Shown here piece by piece: positions 26,941 through 34,914 of a stretch of DNA of 38,421 nt. This DNA is from Terriglobia bacterium (GTDB lineage Bacteria; Acidobacteriota; Vicinamibacteria; Vicinamibacterales; CAVVIG01), in NCBI GenBank assembly GCA_020073005.1, contig JAIQFX010000052.1, forward strand, positions 1 through 38,421. Reading direction: 5' to 3'. The stretch's first letter is position 1. Each line of letters begins with the position of its first letter. The position numbers and the translations under genes were made by a program. The notes under the pieces are model-generated. The model searched no databases. It had not been told where the DNA came from and saw nothing but the letters and a program-made list of their open reading frames with translations.

Positions 26941-26962
26941 AGCCGCAAAAGGGGCGGCTTTT
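26941..26962 (+). terminator. Hairpin with short T-run in the divergent intergenic region
   Basis: AGCCGC, loop AAAAGGG, GCGGCT, continuing into TTTT (26959-26962), read on +. It lies 65 bases before the VOC-protein ATG and 29 bases upstream of the divergent oxidoreductase start. A terminator here would sit inside the VOC gene's leader (attenuator-like), or stop antisense transcription. The 6-bp stem and 4-T tail are weak. Confidence 0.3.
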
Positions 26963-27026
26963 CTGGAGGAATCGCGCGTTCGGCGATGTCTTGCCGGAAA
27001 CCCGTCGCTGCTCCTATCATCCAGCC

Positions 27027-28064
27027 ATGAAGAACATCTCAACGGCCGCCCTCATTGCCGTCCTGACCGCGTTCGTCGGCGTGTCGATCGCGACTCGCGT
27101 CCCCGCGCACGCGCAGGCGCCGGCGAAGACACCTGGGAACATTGAACCGCTCCACTTCCATCACATCCATCTGAACTCCGTCGATCCGAAAGCCGCGGCC
27201 GCGTACTACCCGAAGCCGTTCGCGCTGACGGCGGCGGCGACGACGTTCAACGGCTTCGAGGCGGTGAAGACCGGCAACGTCTACATCCTCTTCACCAAAG
27301 TGGCGACGACGCCGCAGAACGAATTGACCGGGCCGCAGACGTCGATCTGGCATTTCGGATGGAACACGCCGAACTCGCGGCAGTACGACGAGAAGTTCCG
27401 CGCGATGGGCCTGACGATCGCGCAGATGTGGGACGCGGCCGACGGCAAGCTCGTCGACATGTCGAGCGACACGCTGCCGGGGCTGCCGACGCAGGAACAG
27501 ATTCTGGAAATGCGCGCGAAGGGCACGCAGCCGACGCGCGAAGGCGGCTTCGGGTATCTGCGCGGTCCAGACGGCGCGATGATCGAGAACGCGCAGGCCG
27601 GAACGACCGAGCGCTTCAATCACGTGCACATGTATCACGAGCATCCGCTCTGCGCGATGCAGTGGTACGAGGAGCATCTCGGCGCGCGCCGGCCGCAGGG
27701 CCGCGGCGGCCGCGGCGCGGCGCCCGCGCCGGATCCCACCGCCGATTGTCACACCAAGCTGTACGCGCCGCCGACGTGGCCGTCGTTCGCCAAGACCGGC
27801 TTCGTCCGCGATCCCGCGGGCGGCGTGAACTTCGACGACATCTCGATCTCGATTCGTCCGTGGCCCGGCGGCGGCCTCGTCAGCACGCGCGGGAAGATCT
27901 ACGATCACTGGGCGCTCAGCACGGCGGATCTGACGGCGACCGTCACGCGGCTGAAGGGCGAAGGCGTGAAGTTCCTCGAAGAGATTCACCCGTGGGGCAA
28001 CTCGCGCGCCGCGATGATCGAAGGCCCCGATCGCATCGCCATCGAGCTGGTCGAAGTGAAATAG
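27027..28064 (+). CDS. Exported VOC (glyoxalase/dioxygenase-fold) protein
   Basis: 345 residues from ATG 27027. Signal peptide MKNISTAALIAVLTAFVGVSIATRVPAHAQA. Two vicinal-oxygen-chelate halves are suggested: LHFHHIHLNSVDPKAAAAYY opens the first, and RFNHVHMYHEHPLCAMQWYEEHLG the second, with a C-terminal GPDRIAIELVEVK. The His residues at strand starts and Glu in AIELVE are the usual metal-ligand positions. Exported VOC proteins of this length are common in Acidobacteriota, but no reaction is known to me. A linker (RRPQGRGGRGAAPAPDP) interrupts the second half. Confidence 0.85.
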   Translation: MKNISTAALIAVLTAFVGVSIATRVPAHAQAPAKTPGNIEPLHFHHIHLNSVDPKAAAAYYPKPFALTAAATTFNGFEAVKTGNVYILFTKVATTPQNELTGPQTSIWHFGWNTPNSRQYDEKFRAMGLTIAQMWDAADGKLVDMSSDTLPGLPTQEQILEMRAKGTQPTREGGFGYLRGPDGAMIENAQAGTTERFNHVHMYHEHPLCAMQWYEEHLGARRPQGRGGRGAAPAPDPTADCHTKLYAPPTWPSFAKTGFVRDPAGGVNFDDISISIRPWPGGGLVSTRGKIYDHWALSTADLTATVTRLKGEGVKFLEEIHPWGNSRAAMIEGPDRIAIELVEVK

Positions 28065-28086
28065 CCGCCGGCATCGAGAGGTGGAC

Positions 28087-29511
28087 GTGTCGAACGCGGC
28101 GCGTGTCTGGTTGACCCTGTGCGGTGTGCTGACGGCGGCGCCGGCCCTGGCCCAGCCGGCGAACCAGGCGGCGCGACCCAACCCGCTGCGCGATCTCAGC
28201 GCGGCCGTCGAAACCCTCAGCCGCGACGTGTCGCCCAGCGTCGTGCAGGTCCTCGTGACCGGGTACGGTCCGGTCGAGGAGCGCGATCGCTCGCAAGCCG
28301 GACTCGTGATTGGGCGGCAGCGCGCGATCGGATCCGGCGCGATCATCGACGCGGACGGCTACATCATCACCAACGCGCACGTGGTGTCGGGCGCGCAGCG
28401 CGTCCAGGTCGTGCTCCACGATCCGGAGTCCGAGTCGACGGCCGCGCGAGCGCTGGCCGCCGGCATGGGACGCACCGTGGACGCGCGCATCGTCGGCGCC
28501 GCGCCGGATCTCGATCTCGCGCTCCTCAAGATCGACGCGACCGGATTGCGCGCGCTCGCGCTCGCCGACTACGACCTCGTGCACCAGGGCGAGCTGGTCT
28601 TCGCGTTCGGCAGCCCCGAAGGCCTGCGCAACTCCGTCACCATGGGCGTCGTCAGCGCCGTGGCGCGGCAGCCGGATCCCGACAGGCCCAACGTCTACAT
28701 CCAGACCGACGCGCCCATCAATCCGGGCAACAGCGGCGGTCCGCTCGTCGACGTCGACGGCCGCCTGGTCGGGATCGACACGTTCATCCTGACCGAGTCC
28801 GGCGGCAGCCAGGGGCTGGGGTTCGCGATCCCGAGCGCCATCGTCGCTGCCGCGTACCCGCAGCTCCGCAAGTTCGGCCATCTTCACCGCGGCCTCGTCG
28901 GCATCAACGTGCAGGCGATTACGCCCGCGATGGCGCAGGCGCTGTCGCTCGCTCGATCGGCCGGCGTCGTCGTCTCTGATGTCGCGCCGGGCTCGCCGGC
29001 CGACATGGCGGGCGTGCAGGTGCAGGATGTCGTCTCGACGATCAACGGCCGGGCGATCGACAGCGTGCCCATGCTGTCGCTGGAGCTGGACCGGCGGAGC
29101 GCCGGTGACACGATCAAGCTCGGATTGCTGCGTGGGACCGGGTCGGTGACGCTCGACGTGACCGTGGCTGAGCGGCCGCACGCGAAGGAGCTCACCGATC
29201 TCGCCGATCCGACGAAGAATGCCGTGCATGCCCTCGGCATCATCGGCGTGGACATCACGGCGGAGATCGCCGACACCATGCCCGGCCTGCGCATCCCGTC
29301 GGGCGTGCTCGTCGTCGCGCGCGAGCAGGATCCGCGGCGGGTGGAGGTGGCGCTGATGGCGGGCGACGTCATTCACGCCCTCAATCGTTACGCGGTTCGC
29401 AGCCTCGACGGCCTGCGGGTGTTGCTCGAGGGCCGGCAGCCGGACAGCCCGGTCGTGCTGCAGATCGAGCGCGACGGCCAGCTCATGTTCATCACGGCTG
29501 AGTTCTACTGA
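28087..29511 (+). CDS. HtrA/DegP-like serine protease with PDZ domains
   Basis: 474 residues. GTG 28087 has GAGAGG 5 bases upstream; GTG 28081 lies 2 codons earlier. Signal peptide SNAARVWLTLCGVLTAAPALAQ. Trypsin-like domain with the full triad: H98 (ITNAHVV), D143 (DLDLALLK) and S216 (GNSGGPL). A first PDZ domain follows (GVVVSDVAPGSPADMAGVQVQD) and a second, more degenerate one near the C-terminus (SGVLVVAREQDPRRVEVALMAGDVIHALN). Periplasmic protein quality control is the family role. Its stop overlaps the convergent acyltransferase gene by 7 bases. Confidence 0.92.
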   Translation: MSNAARVWLTLCGVLTAAPALAQPANQAARPNPLRDLSAAVETLSRDVSPSVVQVLVTGYGPVEERDRSQAGLVIGRQRAIGSGAIIDADGYIITNAHVVSGAQRVQVVLHDPESESTAARALAAGMGRTVDARIVGAAPDLDLALLKIDATGLRALALADYDLVHQGELVFAFGSPEGLRNSVTMGVVSAVARQPDPDRPNVYIQTDAPINPGNSGGPLVDVDGRLVGIDTFILTESGGSQGLGFAIPSAIVAAAYPQLRKFGHLHRGLVGINVQAITPAMAQALSLARSAGVVVSDVAPGSPADMAGVQVQDVVSTINGRAIDSVPMLSLELDRRSAGDTIKLGLLRGTGSVTLDVTVAERPHAKELTDLADPTKNAVHALGIIGVDITAEIADTMPGLRIPSGVLVVAREQDPRRVEVALMAGDVIHALNRYAVRSLDGLRVLLEGRQPDSPVVLQIERDGQLMFITAEFY

Positions 29512-30629
29512 GGCCGGGGCGAGGCCGCGATCGCGGGCCGCAGCTCCAGGTTTCGGGCTGGGAAGTACGGGAACCGGCGTTTCAGGCCGTTGATCGGTCC
29601 TTCCATGAGCTGCCACGAAAGGGCCCCGAGCCCGATCGTCACCAGCGCATGAAGCGGCTGCAGCTCCCAGGCACGCAGCGACAGCGTCGCGACGCCGATC
29701 GCGGAGAGCAGCGTTCTGACGATGCCCGGCACGAACAGGTGCACCAGGTACACGCCGTAGCTGATGCGGCCCACGCCGGTCATGAGCCGGGCTTCGAGAA
29801 CACGTCCGACGATGCCGCGGAACCCGGCCGCGGCCCGCGAGACGATCGCCGCATACGTCAGCGCCTGCGCGAACGGAAACACGGTGTCCCACACGACGGG
29901 CGGCAACGATCCGCCGCTGACCGTCAGCGCGACGCCGGCGAGCCACAACGGAACGCCCACGCGCGTGCAGAGGCGTCGCACGGTGTGAGGCGGCCACGCC
30001 GGCGTGAATCCCGACGCTTCCACTGAGAGCAACGCGCCAATCCCCAGCGAGTCGAAGTGACCCGTTGGGAGGGCGATCAGCAGCCCGGACCACCCGAATC
30101 CCAGCGTGAGAACGCGCACGAGGGGCGACAGGAGCACCGCGCCGACGCAGACGCGCGCCAGCCATTGGCGGGGGACCAGGAGGATGATCCACGGCCAGAC
30201 GAAGTAGAACTGCTCCTCGACGGCGAGCGACCAGAAGTGGCTGACGCCCGACTTGTGGAAGAACAACGTGACGTTCGACAAGTAGGCCGCGTGCCACGGC
30301 CACGTCGCGCGCACGCCCGGAACGTTGAACCAGGCGGTCAGGGCGAGCGTGAGGTAGAACGCCGGAAGAATCCGGAGCGCGCGCCGGATGTAGAACGCGC
30401 GAAGCGCGCGGCCCACGTCAGGCGCGTCCCGCAGCCGCAGCAGGATGTCGGTGATCAGGAAGCCGCTGAGAACGAAGAACAGGTCGACGCCGGACGCCCA
30501 CGGCAAGCCGAACTGCCGCTGCGGCGCCCAGTGGGACCAGGCGACCGCCGCCACCGCGACCGCGCGCAGCCCATCAAGCTGGGGAGCCCACGCGAGCGGA
30601 TGCCTCCGCCCGGGCCTGTCGAAGGGCAC
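29505..30629 (-). CDS. Acyltransferase 3 family membrane protein (OafA/YrhL type)
   Basis: 374 residues with about ten transmembrane helices. Signatures: QLDGLRAVAVAAVAWSHW (catalytic His near the N-terminus), SGVDLFFVLSGFLITDILL, FYIRRALRILPAFY and HFWSLAVEEQFYFVWP. These inner-membrane enzymes O-acetylate or acylate surface polysaccharides, lipids or secondary metabolites. No polysaccharide operon is adjacent, so the acceptor is unknown. Same strand as the upstream TolC-family genes but separated from them by a strong hairpin. Confidence 0.92.
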   Translation of the reverse strand: MPFDRPGRRHPLAWAPQLDGLRAVAVAAVAWSHWAPQRQFGLPWASGVDLFFVLSGFLITDILLRLRDAPDVGRALRAFYIRRALRILPAFYLTLALTAWFNVPGVRATWPWHAAYLSNVTLFFHKSGVSHFWSLAVEEQFYFVWPWIILLVPRQWLARVCVGAVLLSPLVRVLTLGFGWSGLLIALPTGHFDSLGIGALLSVEASGFTPAWPPHTVRRLCTRVGVPLWLAGVALTVSGGSLPPVVWDTVFPFAQALTYAAIVSRAAAGFRGIVGRVLEARLMTGVGRISYGVYLVHLFVPGIVRTLLSAIGVATLSLRAWELQPLHALVTIGLGALSWQLMEGPINGLKRRFPYFPARNLELRPAIAASPRPQ

Positions 30630-30654
30630 GTTCGGATGATAGCGCGTTCGTGTC

Positions 30655-30680
30655 GCGCTGACCGGTGGCGGGGTCAGCGC
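30655..30680 (-). terminator. Perfect 9-bp hairpin after the TolC-family genes
   Basis: GCGCTGACC, 8-base loop, GGTCAGCGC, starting 6 bases after the TGA stop (30687) on the minus strand and before the acyltransferase gene. There is no T-run, so it may be a Rho-type or RNA-protecting 3' hairpin. Most of one arm (GTCAGCGC) recurs as a direct repeat at 30686-30693. Confidence 0.5.
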
Positions 30681-30686
30681 TCGTCG

Positions 30687-32540
30687 TCAGCGCTTTTCCG
30701 GATCGGCGAAGAGGCTGCCCTGGAGCGCGCGCTCGAACACGATGCCGTTGCGCTCCAGGAATCCGCCGACGGCGAGCTGGTGCGCGACGAGCGCCTTGGC
30801 GTAGTCGACGCGCGCCTGCGTCTCGGCCGCCTGCGCCGACGTCAGATCGCGCTGGGCGAGCGTGACGTCGTACGGCGTCGCGATGCCGGCCTGCAGTTTC
30901 TCCTGCGCGGCCTCGAACACCCTCCGGCTGGTGACCAGCGCGCGCTGCGCCGCTTCGACGCGCGAGCGGCCCTGCGTCAGGCTCACGGTCGCGCTCTGGA
31001 CCTGCCCCTGAATCTGGACCCGCGTCCGCTGGAGCGCGGCTTCCGCTTCCTGCCGCTCGAGCCGCGCGCGGACGTCGTCGGCCTGCGCCGCGCGATTGAA
31101 CACGGGCAGCGACCAGGTGACGCCGAGCGAGAACTCGGGGTACTCCCATCGCAGCAGCTGCCGCAACGCGGGATCCGTGTTCGGCGCGAGCCCGAACATG
31201 CTGAACTGGCCGTACACGCTGAAGACCGGGAGCAGATTCCTGCGCGTGTACTCCTCGGCGACGCGCTGATTTTTCAGCGACAGCTCGGCCTGCTTGATCG
31301 ACGACCGCCCCGTCATCGCGGACGCGATGCTCGGCGCGAGCGGCGGGATCTCGATGTCGCCGGGGCCGGGCAGCTCGCCCGTCGGCTCGATGACGGCGGC
31401 GTCGAGCGCGGGATCGCTCGACTTGCTGATCAGGTTCTTCAGCAGCACGCTCTGCTGCTGGAGCCGCGTGCGCGCGGTCACGAGCCGCACCTGCGCCGAC
31501 GCGAGCTGCGATTCCGCGGCCAGCAGATCCAGCGGCGTCGCCACGTCGAGGGCGACGCGCTGCCGGAACTCGCCCGCCTGCCGCGTGGCGGTCGCCACCG
31601 CTTCCTCGGCTGCGCGCACGTTCTCGCGCAGCGCGAGCAGGTCCCAGTACGCGTTGGCCGCGTTCGCCAGCGTGTTGTTGAGCGTCGTGTGGATCGCTTC
31701 GCGCACGATCTGGCCCTCGTTCTCGGCGAGCGTCATGAAGCGCCGCGTCAGCGCGGAGCCGAATCCGTTGAGCAGCGGCTGGTAGACCTGGACCGCGAAG
31801 AACGAGCTCAGCGCGGGATTGAAGAGCAGCCCCGACTGCGTCGAGACCTGCCGCTGCAGGTTGAAGCTGACGCTGTAGCTCGTGCCGAAGGAGAGCTGCT
31901 GCTGGTACCGCGTCTGCAGCACGGTCGACGGAATCGTGACGGACGCCGCGCCCGCGACCTTCGTCGTGTTCAGCGGGTTCACGACGTGGTCGTAGCTCAG
32001 ATTGATCGAGACCGTCGGATCGAAGTTGCCGCGCGGGCCGAACGACACGAGCTTGCCCTGCGTCGAGATCGCCGCGCCGCCCGTGCCGCCCGGCGACAGG
32101 CCGGCCGTCTGGCTGACGCCGGCGCCGATCGCGCCGGCGAAGACCGCGGCGGGGAGCGGCGACGCGGCGGTCCCGCGCGCCGCCTGGCCGGATCGCGCGC
32201 GCAACAGGTCCACTTGCGCGATCGCGTAGTCGTAGCGCGCGGCGGCGAGATCGAGGTTGTTGTCGACGACCAGCTGCAGGAAGTCCCTGAGCGAGAGCGA
32301 CAGCGTGCCGCCGGCGATCAGGCCCGCGAGCCGCGAACCGTTGCCGAAGTCGGCCAGGGGCAGCGGCGCGGGCCGGTACGGTTTCCAGATCAGCGGAAAC
32401 GGCGACGGGCCGTTCGTCAGGGTTCGGGTGTCGAGCCGCGCGGGCTCTTCGGCGCCGAGCGCGGCCGGCGCCAGCGATCCCGCGACGACCGCGAGCGTGA
32501 TGACGAGCGAGCGAGCAGGGAAGCGGCGCGGACGAATCAT
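30687..32540 (-). CDS. TolC-family outer-membrane efflux protein (second of a tandem pair)
   Basis: 617 residues from ATG 32540 (MIRPRRFPARSLVITL), which has AGAGGA about 9 bases upstream; ATG 32549 would abut that site. Signal peptide to about GALGAEE-type cleavage. Two OEP repeats of long amphipathic helices are present: SLRDFLQLVVDNNLDLAAARYDYAIAQ, AYWDLLALRENVRAAEEAV, LDLLAAESQLASAQVRLV, SVTQGRSRVEAAQRALVTS-like, and KLQAGIATPYDVTLAQRDL. The protein should form a trimeric channel. It is about 150 residues longer than E. coli TolC owing to an insertion around residues 95-200. No membrane-fusion or inner-membrane pump gene is in the window. Confidence 0.9.
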   Translation of the reverse strand: MIRPRRFPARSLVITLAVVAGSLAPAALGAEEPARLDTRTLTNGPSPFPLIWKPYRPAPLPLADFGNGSRLAGLIAGGTLSLSLRDFLQLVVDNNLDLAAARYDYAIAQVDLLRARSGQAARGTAASPLPAAVFAGAIGAGVSQTAGLSPGGTGGAAISTQGKLVSFGPRGNFDPTVSINLSYDHVVNPLNTTKVAGAASVTIPSTVLQTRYQQQLSFGTSYSVSFNLQRQVSTQSGLLFNPALSSFFAVQVYQPLLNGFGSALTRRFMTLAENEGQIVREAIHTTLNNTLANAANAYWDLLALRENVRAAEEAVATATRQAGEFRQRVALDVATPLDLLAAESQLASAQVRLVTARTRLQQQSVLLKNLISKSSDPALDAAVIEPTGELPGPGDIEIPPLAPSIASAMTGRSSIKQAELSLKNQRVAEEYTRRNLLPVFSVYGQFSMFGLAPNTDPALRQLLRWEYPEFSLGVTWSLPVFNRAAQADDVRARLERQEAEAALQRTRVQIQGQVQSATVSLTQGRSRVEAAQRALVTSRRVFEAAQEKLQAGIATPYDVTLAQRDLTSAQAAETQARVDYAKALVAHQLAVGGFLERNGIVFERALQGSLFADPEKR

Positions 32541-32553
32541 GGCTCGCATTCCT

Positions 32554-34461
32554 CTACTGCCGGGAGCCGGCGCCCGAGTGGAGCATCGCCGGCACGGGCG
32601 GCGCGTGCGTCTCGCCGGCCAGCGCGTCGCGCAGCTCGATGCCGTTCCGCTCGAGCATCGCCCCGGTCGCGCGATCGAAGTCCACCAGCGCCTTGGCGTA
32701 CGCCGCCGACGCGGCGACGTCGGCCTGGCGCGCCGACAGCTCGTCGCGCTCGCGCAGGATGACGTCGTAGGTCGTCGACACGCCGGCCTGCAGCTTGGCG
32801 CGCTCCGCTTCGACCGTGCGCAGCGCGAGGCGCAGCGCCTCGTGCGCGGCTTCGACCTGCGCGCGGCCCTGCGTCAGGCTGATCAGCGCCTGCCGGACCT
32901 CGAGGCCGATCTGCTGGCGCGAGCGCTGCATCTGCACGGTGAGCTGCTGTTCTTCGAGCCGCGCCCGCAGGTTGTCGGCCTGCGCGGCGCGGTTGCGCAG
33001 CGGAATGTTGGCGCTCACGCCCGCGCCGTACTCGGGATAGGCGGCCGAGAAGTCCTGGGCGAACGACGCGCCGAGCCCGTTGGCCACCACGGGCGTCTGG
33101 CCCGTGAGGCCCGCGCCCGCGAAGAGACCGAACGCGCTGACGGACGGCAACATGCCGTTGCGCGTGAAGCGCGTGGTCAGCGACTGGTTCTGCAGATCCT
33201 GCCGGGCGACCTGCAGCTCGGGGCGGTGGGCCAGCGCGTCGGCGAGCGCCGACTGCAGATCGGGCAGCGCGCGCGCGCCCGGATCGGGCAGGTCGTCGGT
33301 CGTCTCGATGTCCGCGGCGTCGAGCCCCGGGTCGCTCTCCTTGCTGATCAGGTTCTTGAGCTGCGCCTGCTGGAGCTGGAAATTGGTCTGCGCGACGATG
33401 AGATCGCGCTCGGCCGCGGCGGCGGCGGATTGCGACGAGGTCACGTCGATGCCGGCGGCGGTGCCGAGCTCGAGGCGCACCAGCGTGTCTTTTTCGAGCT
33501 CGCGCGCGGCGTCGACCGCGCGCTGCGCCGTGGCGATCGCCTGGCGCGACGCCGTGAGATCCCAGTACGCGTTCTCGATCTGGACGACCGTCGACGTCAC
33601 CTGCGCGCGAAAGAGGTGCTCCGACGTCTGCAGGTTGTTGGTGGCGACGATGACGAACCGCTTGTTCGGCAGCAGCCCGAAGCCGTTCAGCAGCGGCTGG
33701 TTGAAGCCCATCGCCACGCGGCTCACGTCGGCCGGGTTGAACAGCAGCGACTGCTGCGTCGAGTTCTGCGCGATGCCGTTGGTCGCCATCGTGAAGCTGG
33801 ATCCGTCGGCGAACAGCTGGCTGTAGTTCAGCGTGGCGGCGGCGGACGAGGTCGTCACCTGCGGCACGCCGGCGACGACGAGGCTGTTCAGCGGCGCGAC
33901 CGTCCGATCGAAGCTGGCGTTGATGCTCACGGCCGGATCGAACGTGCCGGACTGGCCGACGGCGATGGCGCCGCCGCCGCCGCTGATCCCGCCCGCGCTG
34001 CCGACGCCGCCGGTGCCGCCGGTCTGGTTGACGCCGACGCCCAGCGCGCCCGCGCTCAGGCCGCTCGGCACGAGCGCGCCCGAGATGCCGCGCGCCGCCT
34101 GCCCCGAACTGGTGCGCAGCATGTCCGCCTCGGCAATCGGCCGGAGGTAGCGCTGCACGGCGATGTCGAGGTTGTTCTCGATCGCGAGCGCCAACGCGTT
34201 CGACAGCGACAGGCGCAATCGCCCGTCGCGGATGAGATCGTGCAGGCGCGACGAGTTGGCCAGCACGAGCGGCGTGATCGGGCCGGGCCGGTACGGATTC
34301 AGCACGCCCGGAAACGCGCTGACGCCATGTGAGAAGTCCTGCAGCGCCGGCCCGCCGGTCGCCGGCGCGTCTCCGGACGAGTTCTGCGATTGCGCGAGCG
34401 CCGTCAGACCAGCAACGAACACCATGACGGCCGTGACCGTGCACGTACGAATGCCACCCAT
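32554..34461 (-). CDS. TolC-family outer-membrane efflux protein (first of a tandem pair)
   Basis: 635 residues; ATG 34461 has GGGAG 7 bases upstream. Signal peptide MGGIRTCTVTAVMVFVAGLTALAQ. It shares with the neighbour the N-terminal phrases (LNPYRPGPITPL, LSLSNALALAIENNLDIAVQRY, SSGQAARG), an inserted Gly/Ala-rich stretch here richer in Gly (about residues 125-170), and paired OEP repeats (AYWDLTASRQAIATAQRAV, KLQAGVSTTYDVILRERDEL). The two are paralogues from duplication, separated by 13 bases. Use with an RND or ABC pump encoded elsewhere is inferred. Confidence 0.9.
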   Translation of the reverse strand: MGGIRTCTVTAVMVFVAGLTALAQSQNSSGDAPATGGPALQDFSHGVSAFPGVLNPYRPGPITPLVLANSSRLHDLIRDGRLRLSLSNALALAIENNLDIAVQRYLRPIAEADMLRTSSGQAARGISGALVPSGLSAGALGVGVNQTGGTGGVGSAGGISGGGGAIAVGQSGTFDPAVSINASFDRTVAPLNSLVVAGVPQVTTSSAAATLNYSQLFADGSSFTMATNGIAQNSTQQSLLFNPADVSRVAMGFNQPLLNGFGLLPNKRFVIVATNNLQTSEHLFRAQVTSTVVQIENAYWDLTASRQAIATAQRAVDAARELEKDTLVRLELGTAAGIDVTSSQSAAAAAERDLIVAQTNFQLQQAQLKNLISKESDPGLDAADIETTDDLPDPGARALPDLQSALADALAHRPELQVARQDLQNQSLTTRFTRNGMLPSVSAFGLFAGAGLTGQTPVVANGLGASFAQDFSAAYPEYGAGVSANIPLRNRAAQADNLRARLEEQQLTVQMQRSRQQIGLEVRQALISLTQGRAQVEAAHEALRLALRTVEAERAKLQAGVSTTYDVILRERDELSARQADVAASAAYAKALVDFDRATGAMLERNGIELRDALAGETHAPPVPAMLHSGAGSRQ

Positions 34462-34510
34462 GTGAGATCTCCCGTCTCTTCGCCGAGCTTCGTGGGGTGA
34501 GGGGCGAGAA

Positions 34511-34843
34511 TCAGCGCGCGGGTGGCGCCCGGAGCGCGGCGGGAGCGGAGCGCCGCGCCGGCGGGCGGATCGGGGTGTGAGGCGCCGGCCGATCGACGCC
34601 GGCCGACAGGGGCGAACCCGCCACGACCGCGTCGACGGCGCCGAGGCACGGCGCGGTGTGCTTTTCGTGCGGGCGCTCGAGGTTCTGGCTGAACTTGAAG
34701 CCGCCGGCGTGATCGTGCAGCGACAGGCGGTCGAGCGCGCGGGAGACCGCCGGCATGGCGGCGCACTGGCCGATCAGCAGCCAGGCGGCGACCGCGAAAC
34801 TCCAGCGGACCCGTGCGCACCCGAGGCCGGACGGTCCTGTCAT
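34511..34843 (-). CDS. Small exported hypothetical protein upstream of the TolC pair
   Basis: 110 residues. The N-terminal segment WSFAVAAWLLIGQCAAMPA is signal-like. The rest contains LSLHDHAGGFKFSQNLERPHEKHTAPC, with His and Cys residues that could bind a metal, and a low-complexity Pro/Ala/Arg tail. No Shine-Dalgarno sequence; the bases before ATG are GGATCACCTCCA. It ends 49 bases before the first TolC gene on the same strand, as small metal-efflux accessory proteins sometimes do. Whether it is translated is uncertain. Confidence 0.45.
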   Translation of the reverse strand: MTGPSGLGCARVRWSFAVAAWLLIGQCAAMPAVSRALDRLSLHDHAGGFKFSQNLERPHEKHTAPCLGAVDAVVAGSPLSAGVDRPAPHTPIRPPARRSAPAALRAPPAR

Positions 34844-34863
34844 TGGAGGTGATCCTACCGCAA

Positions 34864-34908
34864 GCGCGGCACTCGCCTCGCGGCGAGATCCGCGCTAACC
34901 TACTTTTT
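34864..34908 (+). terminator. Two-part 12-bp hairpin followed by T5, in the kinase leader
   Basis: GCGCGG, CA, CTCGCC, loop TCGC, GGCGAG, AT, CCGCGC (34864-34895): two perfect 6-bp stems stacked across a 2x2 internal loop, then eight bases and TTTTT (34904-34908). The + strand ATG of the histidine kinase follows 6 bases later. It has the form of an intrinsic terminator placed within a 5' leader. Confidence 0.5.
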
Positions 34909-34914
34909 ACGCCT

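Noticed and set aside
30057-32762. 901-residue open frame on + over the acyltransferase and TolC genes
   Set aside because: Crosses two independent minus-strand genes and their intergenic hairpin; Arg-rich with no domain.
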